Part shown: positions 29,180 through 34,788 of the stretch, piece by piece
Layout of the letters: each line of letters opens with the position of its first letter
How positions within the stretch are numbered: position 1 is the stretch's first letter
NCBI GenBank assembly: GCA_947631975.1
Contig: CANRNM010000006.1
Span: 1-34,788 of the forward strand
DNA length: 34,788 nucleotides
Source of the DNA: an uncultured Clostridia bacterium
GTDB taxonomy: Bacteria; Bacillota; Clostridia; Lachnospirales; CAG-274
Direction of reading: 5' to 3'
Position numbers and translations under genes: made by a program
The notes under the pieces: model-generated
What the model was told of the DNA's origin: nothing
Seen by the model: the letters and a program-made list of their open reading frames with translations, nothing else
Database searches by the model: none

Positions 29180-29744
29180 AAGGGGATTTTATACGCGGGA
29201 TGCCGTAACGGTGGCGCAGGAGCTTCTGGGAAAATTCATAGTCAGAAAAACAAACGGGCATACCCTTACGGCTATGATAACCGAAACGGAAGCATACAAA
29301 GCCTGCGACAAGGCGTGCCATGCATATAACTACAACAGGACAAAGCGAAACGCCGTAATGTTCAACGAAGGCGGCAGCGCTTACGTATATCTCATATACG
29401 GCATGTACAACTGCCTTAATGTGGTAACGGACAGGGAGGGCGAGCCCTCCGCCGTGCTTATAAGGGGCGCAGAGCCCTGCGGGGATGAGGAATATATGTC
29501 ATTTATGAGATACAACAAGGGCTTCTCCGAGCTAAGCTCCTATCAGAAGAAGAATTTTTCAAACGGTCCCGGAAAGCTCTGTATCGCCCTTGATATAGAC
29601 AGGAGCCTAAACGGCGAAAGTCTTATGGGCGACAGGCTGTATATAACAGAAGGCAGAGAGATAAAGAGCTTTAAAACGGGCAAACGCATAGGCATAGACT
29701 ACGCCGAGGAGGCTAAGGATCTTCTCTGGAGATTTTATTTATGA
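29166..29744 (+). CDS. DNA-3-methyladenine glycosylase (MPG/AAG family)
   Basis: The 192 aa protein removes alkylated purines from DNA to start base excision repair. It has VAQELLGKFIVRK, the catalytic-site ITETEAYKACDKACHAYN, NVVTDREGEPSAVLIRGAEP, and the GPGKLCIALDID signature. The length fits the bacterial AAG family. ATG overlaps the end of the isomerase gene; its own stop overlaps the start of nadD (ATGA). Confidence 0.94.
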   Translation: MTKLKRGFYTRDAVTVAQELLGKFIVRKTNGHTLTAMITETEAYKACDKACHAYNYNRTKRNAVMFNEGGSAYVYLIYGMYNCLNVVTDREGEPSAVLIRGAEPCGDEEYMSFMRYNKGFSELSSYQKKNFSNGPGKLCIALDIDRSLNGESLMGDRLYITEGREIKSFKTGKRIGIDYAEEAKDLLWRFYL

Positions 29745-30964
29745 ATCAGATAACCGATTACACAAAATACAACAAAATAGCCGTTATGGGCGGCACATTC
29801 AATCCCATCCACACGGGACATTTGGTAGCTGCGGAGGCGGTGAGACAGCAGCTCGGCATAGAAAGAGTGATATTCGTGCCCTCGGGCAAGCCTCCTCACA
29901 AGGAATCGGACCCCATGCTCACTGAGCACAGATACCTCATGACGGTGCTGGCGACGGTAACAAATCCACACTTTGAGGTGTCCCGCATAGAGGTGGACAG
30001 AACGGGGCTCACATACACCGTGGACACCATCACGGAGCTTAAAAGGCGATGCCGTGAGGACTGCCGTATATACTTCATAACGGGAGCTGACGCCATAAGC
30101 GAGATACTCAAATGGAAGGAGCCCGAAAGACTCCTGTCCATGTGCGAATTTGTGGCAGTAACAAGACCGGGCTACAACAGCAGCGAGCTTAAAAAGACGG
30201 TGAACTCGCTTAACGAAAGCTACAGGGGACGCATAACCCTTCTGGAGATACCCGCGCTTTCCATATCCTCGACGGATATAAGGCACAGAGTGCTCTCGGG
30301 ACAGACGATAAAATACCTTGTGCCCTCGCCCGTGGAAGAATATATACTCAAATTCGGGCTATACAGCCCCGACTTCAATTCAATTCCCGAGGCGGACGCC
30401 ATAAACGCAAGGCTGCACTCGGTGCTCACTCCCAAGAGATATAAGCACACGCAGGGCGTTGCCGAGGAGGCGGCAAAGCTTGCCAAGCGCTACGGCGCGG
30501 ACATCAGAAAGGCTTACACCGCAGGGCTTCTGCACGACTGCGCAAAGTGCTTTACGGACGGCGAAAAGCTGAAGCTTTGCAAGGTCTACGGAGTAAAGCT
30601 TGACGACGTGCTCAAAGCGCAGCCTGATCTTACGCACAGCTTTCTGGGCGCAAAGATAGCGGAGGCTGAATACGGCATAAGGGACAAGGACATACTAAAC
30701 GCCATAGCCTACCACACAACGGGCAGAGAAAATATGTCCTTGCTTGAAAAGATAGTGTTTATAGCCGACCTTATAGAGCCCAACAGAGATTATTTCAAGG
30801 GGCTTGATAAAATAAGGAAATTGGCTTATAATAACATAGACGATGCGGTAATATCCGCTCTTGAAAGAACGATAGAATACAACAGGGAAAGAAAGAGGGT
30901 AATTCACCCGTTGGGCTTGGCTGCCCTTAAATACCTTAAGGAGGGAAAAAATGAGCAACACTAA
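29741..30964 (+). CDS. nadD: Fused nicotinate-nucleotide adenylyltransferase and YqeK HD hydrolase
   Basis: Residues 1-210 are NadD: MGGTFNPIHTGHLVAAEAV, ITGADAISEILKW, SISSTDIRHRVLSGQ. It adenylates nicotinate mononucleotide in NAD synthesis. Residues about 220-407 are YqeK, an HD-domain hydrolase of diadenosine tetraphosphate (HTQGVAEEAAKLAK with the first His, AGLLHDCAKCF with the HD pair, AYHTTGRENMS and IVFIADLIEPNRD). In Bacillus these are the neighbouring genes nadD and yqeK; here they are one 407 aa chain. The last 14 bases overlap rsfS. Confidence 0.95.
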   Translation: MNQITDYTKYNKIAVMGGTFNPIHTGHLVAAEAVRQQLGIERVIFVPSGKPPHKESDPMLTEHRYLMTVLATVTNPHFEVSRIEVDRTGLTYTVDTITELKRRCREDCRIYFITGADAISEILKWKEPERLLSMCEFVAVTRPGYNSSELKKTVNSLNESYRGRITLLEIPALSISSTDIRHRVLSGQTIKYLVPSPVEEYILKFGLYSPDFNSIPEADAINARLHSVLTPKRYKHTQGVAEEAAKLAKRYGADIRKAYTAGLLHDCAKCFTDGEKLKLCKVYGVKLDDVLKAQPDLTHSFLGAKIAEAEYGIRDKDILNAIAYHTTGRENMSLLEKIVFIADLIEPNRDYFKGLDKIRKLAYNNIDDAVISALERTIEYNRERKRVIHPLGLAALKYLKEGKNEQH

Positions 30965-31319
30965 TTCTCTTGAGGCTGCAAAGCTTGCTTTTCTGGCGCT
31001 CGAGGACAAGCTTGCCGAGGATATAAGAGTGCTTGACATAAGCAAAATATCCACTTTGAGCGATTATTTTGTTATAGCGAGCGGTTCCAACTCAAACCAG
31101 CTGAAGGCAATGGCTGACGCAGTTGACGAAAAGCTCTACAAGGCGGGCTTTGCGCTCAAGCATACAGAGGGCATACAGACGCACAACAGAAGCTGGGTGC
31201 TTATGGACTTCGGCGATATAGTGGTGCATCTGTTCCATAAGGACGACAGAGAGTTCTACTCTCTCGAAAGAATATGGGGCGACGCAAAGGAGCTTACAGA
31301 AGAGGAACTGAGGGCGTAA
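30951..31319 (+). CDS. rsfS: Ribosomal silencing factor RsfS
   Basis: RsfS binds L14 and blocks subunit joining in stationary phase or during ribosome assembly. The 122 aa protein has VLDISKISTLSDYFVIASGSN, HTEGIQTHNRSWVLMDFGDIVVHLF and FYSLERIWGDAKEL, all hallmarks. ATG follows AAGGAGGG within the nadD-yqeK 3' end, preserving the nadD-yqeK-rsfS order of Bacillus. Confidence 0.96.
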   Translation: MSNTNSLEAAKLAFLALEDKLAEDIRVLDISKISTLSDYFVIASGSNSNQLKAMADAVDEKLYKAGFALKHTEGIQTHNRSWVLMDFGDIVVHLFHKDDREFYSLERIWGDAKELTEEELRA

Positions 31320-31354
31320 GAGCCTTAAAATAAAAACTTTGGAGGAAACAAAAA

Positions 31355-32911
31355 GTGAACGGTAAAGATGACAACATGGAATACAGTATAGACCTGACAT
31401 TGCTGCTGCAGGAGCTTTTGAAATATATATGGCTCATCATTGCGGTGGCAGTCATTCTGGGAGCATCGGGCTTTATGTATACTAAGCTTTGTATGCCTCT
31501 TGAATATACTACGTCTACCTGTCTTTATGTAAAGAGCAACGACAACGGCGCGGTAACAAACAACCTCAATCTTCAGGAAATAGACGCGTCCAAAAGTCTT
31601 GCCGAAACATATATAGTTATACTTTCAAACGACGCAATAATGGATGTTGTGGCTCAAAAGCTCAGCACCATATGCTCGCAGGAGGAAATAGACAGCTATT
31701 TCTCAACCACTCTTTCGGACGACGGCACAATAGCCATAGACCCAAGGAGCGTGCTTAAATATGTAAACTTCGGCACAGTGAACGAAACGGAGATAATAGA
31801 GATATCCGCCACCACGCCAAGCCCCACAATTTCTGCGGAGATATGCCGTATAATCGCGGATACGGCTCCGTCCGTTATAAACAGAGTTGTAGGCGCAGGC
31901 TTTGTTGAGACCATAAATATAGCAAAAGTGCCTATGCTCCCGTCGGGTCCCGACGCCGTAAAGAACGGCATTATACTGGCGTTTATAGGTCTTGTGCTCA
32001 TATGCGGTATAATTATATTGAGATATATGCTCAACAGGACGATAAACAACGGCGAGGAATTCAGAACAAAGTGCAATCTCCCGGTGCTCTCCGAGATACC
32101 TACATACGATATAGAGGGCGCAAAGTACAAGAACAATGTACTGCACAAGTATCTGCCTTCGTTAAGGCGTAAGGACGCGCAGGCAAGGATCGCCGTAGGC
32201 ACAATACTTACGGACAAGGTGCAGTTCTCGGTTACAGAGGCATATAATATGCTCAGGACAAACCTGCACTTCACGCTTTCAACGCAGGACAGCAACGCCT
32301 TCGTTGTATCCAGCCCGCTTTCGGGCGACGGCAAGTCCACAACGGCGGCCAACATTGCCATAACCCTTGCCCAGACAAAGGCTAAGGTACTGCTCATTGA
32401 CTGCGACTTAAGGCGTCCCGTGCAGCACAAGATGTTTGATGTTGACAACAAGAAGGGACTTTCATCCGTACTTACGGGTCAGTCATTTGACGAAAATGTG
32501 CATAAGAAGGTATATCAGACTTTGGATGTGCTCACATCGGGTCCCATGCCTCCCAACCCTTCGGAGCTCCTCGGCTCAAAGAATATGGAGAAATTTCTGT
32601 CGAACGTAAAGGATCTTTACGACTATGTTATACTCGATACCTCTCCCATTAATGTGGTTACGGACGCTATGCTTCTTTCAAAGATCACAACGGGCATAAT
32701 GCTTGTTGTAAGACAGAATGTGTCCACATATGACGAGATAGACAGAGCTATAGAGAGCATAAACTTTGTCGAGGGCAATATACTCGGCGTAGTTATAAAC
32801 TCCGTAGAGGAGAACAACACAAAATACGGCAGAAAGTACGGCTATGCGTATAAATCGAATCCATACGACACCTCCAGCCGTTCAAGACACAGCCACACAT
32901 CGAAGGCTTAA
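31355..32911 (+). CDS. Polysaccharide tyrosine autokinase (Wzz plus BY-kinase fusion)
   Basis: The 518 aa protein has an N-terminal Wzz-type chain-length domain with two membrane helices (YIWLIIAVAVILGASGFMY and IILAFIGLVLICGIIIL), then a bacterial tyrosine kinase domain: Walker A SPLSGDGKSTTAAN near residues 318-332, A' motif VLLIDCDLRRP, and Walker B YDYVILDTSP. The C-terminal tail has a tyrosine cluster (YGRKYGYAYKSNPYD), the autophosphorylation site. Such proteins control capsule or exopolysaccharide export. GTG start is supported by GGAGG 9 bases upstream. No glycosyltransferase or flippase gene is in the window. Confidence 0.93.
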   Translation: MNGKDDNMEYSIDLTLLLQELLKYIWLIIAVAVILGASGFMYTKLCMPLEYTTSTCLYVKSNDNGAVTNNLNLQEIDASKSLAETYIVILSNDAIMDVVAQKLSTICSQEEIDSYFSTTLSDDGTIAIDPRSVLKYVNFGTVNETEIIEISATTPSPTISAEICRIIADTAPSVINRVVGAGFVETINIAKVPMLPSGPDAVKNGIILAFIGLVLICGIIILRYMLNRTINNGEEFRTKCNLPVLSEIPTYDIEGAKYKNNVLHKYLPSLRRKDAQARIAVGTILTDKVQFSVTEAYNMLRTNLHFTLSTQDSNAFVVSSPLSGDGKSTTAANIAITLAQTKAKVLLIDCDLRRPVQHKMFDVDNKKGLSSVLTGQSFDENVHKKVYQTLDVLTSGPMPPNPSELLGSKNMEKFLSNVKDLYDYVILDTSPINVVTDAMLLSKITTGIMLVVRQNVSTYDEIDRAIESINFVEGNILGVVINSVEENNTKYGRKYGYAYKSNPYDTSSRSRHSHTSKA

Positions 32912-32940
32912 AATGACCCGCCGAAAAAGGGAGGGAGTAT

Positions 32941-34017
32941 ATGAAATATTTAAACAGACTGGCAGTGCTGGCGCTTGTTCTTATGGCGATAATAATACCC
33001 ATTGTTTTTACCGCAATAAACAAGCACACAAACAAAGCAATAGAGGAAAATGCAAAGACTGCCCAGAGCTATGCCAAAGAATCCTCCGAAAAGAGGCTTC
33101 AGTCCGAGGCGGAATATACCGAAATATCCAAGGTCATACCGGGCATAGTGTGCATAGGCTCCGACCTTATGGCAAGCGCGGGCACAAACAGCACAAATTT
33201 TGCCTCCGACCTTCAGAACAAACTTAACGAGGACGGCTATAAGATACCTATAACAAATCTTGCCGTAAGAGGCGAAAATATGCTCACAATACTGGGCAGA
33301 ATAGGCGTTGTGCCCTTTGTGATATCTCAGGATGTAACAATACCCACGGTGGCAGACCTCATAGACATAAGCCTTGATTCAAGCGAGGACGGCTATGTAT
33401 GGCCTCTTGCCATATCCTCTGATTCCTCAAACTTCAATCCCGTAACGGTCGCGGGACACGAGGGAATGATAGGCGGAGATGTGAGAACAGACCCCGAAAC
33501 GGGCGAAAACCGCCATTATTTCGTGAGAATGACCGACGGCGAGCCTTTCACAATACCCGCGGGCTCCGTGGTGAACACAAGCAGCGACGATGAGTTCAAA
33601 GACTTTGTGCACATAATATGGGTAGGCGAGAATGACAAGTGGGACAACTATGAACTGCTTTCAAGCTACATAGAGAGGATAGTCGCCTCCTGCGGAGCCA
33701 ACAAAAACAGATACCTTGTGCTGGGACTTATAAGCGGAGACAACGAAAGCGCAAGGGAATATGACAGAATAATGGAGGCAAGCTTCGGCTCGCACTATAT
33801 GAATGTGAGGAAATATCTCTCGGGCATAAAGCTTGAGGATACGGATGTGGACTTTACCGATGAGGATAAGGCTGAACAAGCCGCGGGAAGGATACCTCAA
33901 TGCTTCCTGCAGCAGGGCGGACTTGTGCTTAATGACAAGGGCTACAATGTGCTGCTGGACTATGTGTACAACGGACTTGTGGCAAACGACTGCATAAGAA
34001 AACCTAAAAATCAGTGA
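32941..34017 (+). CDS. SGNH-fold secreted protein with altered catalytic motif
   Basis: The 358 aa protein has an N-terminal membrane anchor (LAVLALVLMAIIIPIVFTA), a coiled-coil stretch, then an SGNH/GDSL hydrolase-like domain. Block I reads CIGSDLMASAGTNSTNFASD, where GSD replaces the usual GDS (residues 73-75); block III reads IWVGENDKWDN; the last block reads LVLNDKGYNVLLDYVYNG, without the usual DxxH His. The catalytic triad therefore appears lost or rearranged. It lies 29 bases after the BY-kinase gene with GGGAGGGAG before the ATG and ends in a strong terminator, so it is probably part of a cell-surface polysaccharide function. Confidence 0.8.
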   Translation: MKYLNRLAVLALVLMAIIIPIVFTAINKHTNKAIEENAKTAQSYAKESSEKRLQSEAEYTEISKVIPGIVCIGSDLMASAGTNSTNFASDLQNKLNEDGYKIPITNLAVRGENMLTILGRIGVVPFVISQDVTIPTVADLIDISLDSSEDGYVWPLAISSDSSNFNPVTVAGHEGMIGGDVRTDPETGENRHYFVRMTDGEPFTIPAGSVVNTSSDDEFKDFVHIIWVGENDKWDNYELLSSYIERIVASCGANKNRYLVLGLISGDNESAREYDRIMEASFGSHYMNVRKYLSGIKLEDTDVDFTDEDKAEQAAGRIPQCFLQQGGLVLNDKGYNVLLDYVYNGLVANDCIRKPKNQ

Positions 34018-34024
34018 TAAGCTT

Positions 34025-34057
34025 AAAAAAAGAGGAGCGTTGCGCTCCTCTTTTTTT
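34025..34057 (+). terminator. Strong terminator after the SGNH-fold gene
   Basis: A GAGGAGCG/CGCTCCTC-type stem flanked by seven A and seven T residues. It can work in both directions. Confidence 0.92.
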
Positions 34058-34080
34058 AATATATAAAATCGTCATATTCC

Positions 34081-34109
34081 TTGAAATTGAAATAAAAATA
34101 TGGTATATT
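34081..34109 (+). promoter_or_regulatory. Promoter for the EamA transporter gene
   Basis: TTGAAA (34081-34086) and TATATT (34104-34109) are 17 bases apart, with TGG just upstream of the -10. The start codon lies 28 bases downstream. Confidence 0.7.
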
Positions 34110-34137
34110 TATTTTTAATGGACAATGGAGTGATACA

Positions 34138-34788
34138 ATGGACAAAAGAATATATTATTTATATGTAATATGCGGAGCGTCGCTGTGGGGGCTTATAAGC
34201 CTATTTTCTTATTCCCTCTCGGACTGCGGCATATCCTCCGGAAATATAGTGGTGATAAGAAGCTTCGGAGCTTCCGCCCTGCTCTTTATGATATTTGCGC
34301 TCAAGGACAGGGAGCTTCTTAAAATGGAGCTTAAGGACATAAAATACTTCATAGGCACGGGCATAATAAGCTTTGTACTTTTTAACCACTGCCTTTTCAC
34401 ATCCATGGAGACCTGCTCTGCGGCAATATCCGTGGTACTGCTCTACACCGCGCCCATATTCGTAACGCTTATGTCCGCCCTTCTTTTCAAGGAGAAAATG
34501 ACGGCTAACAAAATATGCGCGCTCATACTCACCGTAGCGGGCTGCGCTCTGGTTACGGGTATAACGGGCAGCATAAACGGCACGCCCTTCGGACTTCTTT
34601 GCGGGCTTGGCTCGGGCTTCTTCTATGCGCTCTACAGCATATTCGGCAGATATGCCCTAGAAAAATACCGTCCCGTAACCGTAACGCTATATACGTTCTT
34701 ATTTGCGGCTATAGGCTCTCTGCCTCTCATGAGGCTTGGCGCGCTCTGCGCGGGACTTTCACAGCCAAGGGGGATAATAAGCGCCCTG
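34138..34788 (+). CDS. EamA (DMT) family transporter, 3' end cut by window edge
   Basis: The frame is open from ATG 34138 to the window end (217 codons), so the ORF track does not list it. It begins MDKRIYYLYVICGASLWGLISLF, typical of EamA/RhaT-type drug/metabolite transporters. The first EamA repeat (about 135 residues, six or so helices) ends with ALILTVAGCALVTG, and the second begins with FGLLCGLGSGFFYALYSIFGRYAL. Substrate unknown; family members export amino acids or other metabolites. GGAGTGA precedes the ATG. Confidence 0.9.
   Translation, partial: MDKRIYYLYVICGASLWGLISLFSYSLSDCGISSGNIVVIRSFGASALLFMIFALKDRELLKMELKDIKYFIGTGIISFVLFNHCLFTSMETCSAAISVVLLYTAPIFVTLMSALLFKEKMTANKICALILTVAGCALVTGITGSINGTPFGLLCGLGSGFFYALYSIFGRYALEKYRPVTVTLYTFLFAAIGSLPLMRLGALCAGLSQPRGIISAL

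Noticed and set aside
31696-32451. 251 aa minus-strand ORF opposite the BY-kinase gene
   Set aside because: The kinase frame has Walker motifs and a good start; the opposite frame is serine-rich shadow sequence.
1-34788. CRISPR array, insertion sequence, toxin-antitoxin pair or riboswitch
   Set aside because: No regularly spaced repeats, transposase, TA-type gene pair or recognisable riboswitch aptamer was seen; leaders are short.

Overview
The window looks like an ordinary chromosomal segment of a Bacillota (Firmicutes) bacterium, most likely class Clostridia and probably from a spore-forming lineage. The evidence is gene content and order: tlyA-nadK-argR-recN, the ylmE-sepF-yggT-ylmH-divIVA division cluster, lspA-rluD, rpmB/asp23/recG, rsmD-coaD with ylbJ next door, and mazG-hup-rqcP-yabP-yabQ-divIC. 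Shine-Dalgarno sites are strong, TTG and GTG starts are used, and AUA (Ile) and AGA/AGG (Arg) codons are very common. I cannot name the genus. There is no CRISPR array, insertion sequence, integrase or rRNA. Coding density is high and no gene-free stretch exceeds about 210 bases.

Layout. 1-4842 (+): 5'-truncated tlyA, nadK, argR, recN and a lipoprotein gene. 4881-5285 (+): two identical tandem tRNA-Lys(CUU) genes and a tRNA-Leu(CAG), with promoter and terminators. 5335-6522 (-): an isolated three-gene phage-type lysis cassette (coiled-coil membrane protein, r1t-like holin, M15 endolysin). 6678-13156 (-): lspA, rluD, an unknown membrane protein, pncB, a HAD phosphatase, galE and a YeiH-family transporter. 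13213-19022 (-): a division operon read as HlyD-like adaptor, yggS/ylmE, sepF, yggT, ylmH, divIVA, aroB, ending in a terminator. 19114-20040 (+): ylbJ, convergent with a (-) group of recG, rsmD, coaD and a coiled-coil gene. 23926-24648 (-): an unusual fusion of an Asp23 domain to the C-terminal part of FakA. 24857-25072 (+): rpmB. 25146-25517 (-): zinc-ribbon membrane protein. 25659-28234 (+): mazG, hup, rqcP, yabP, yabQ, divIC. 28337-34017 (+): a six-gene run of TIM-barrel isomerase, 3-methyladenine glycosylase, nadD-yqeK fusion, rsfS, BY-kinase and an SGNH-fold protein. 34138-end (+): 5' part of an EamA transporter.

The genes are mostly housekeeping: NAD metabolism (nadK, pncB, nadD-yqeK), ribosome and tRNA functions (tlyA, rluD, rsmD, rpmB, rsfS, rqcP), cell division (sepF, divIVA, ylmH, yggT, divIC), DNA repair (recN, recG, mpg), and sporulation (yabP, yabQ, ylbJ). 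The items most worth a second look are the Asp23-FakA C-terminal fusion, the orphan lysis cassette with an operator-like palindrome upstream, the ylbJ gene whose N-terminal membrane helix has no ATG/GTG/TTG start but a well-placed ATA, a HlyD-like adaptor heading the division operon, and an SGNH-fold protein with a rearranged catalytic motif beside the polysaccharide kinase.
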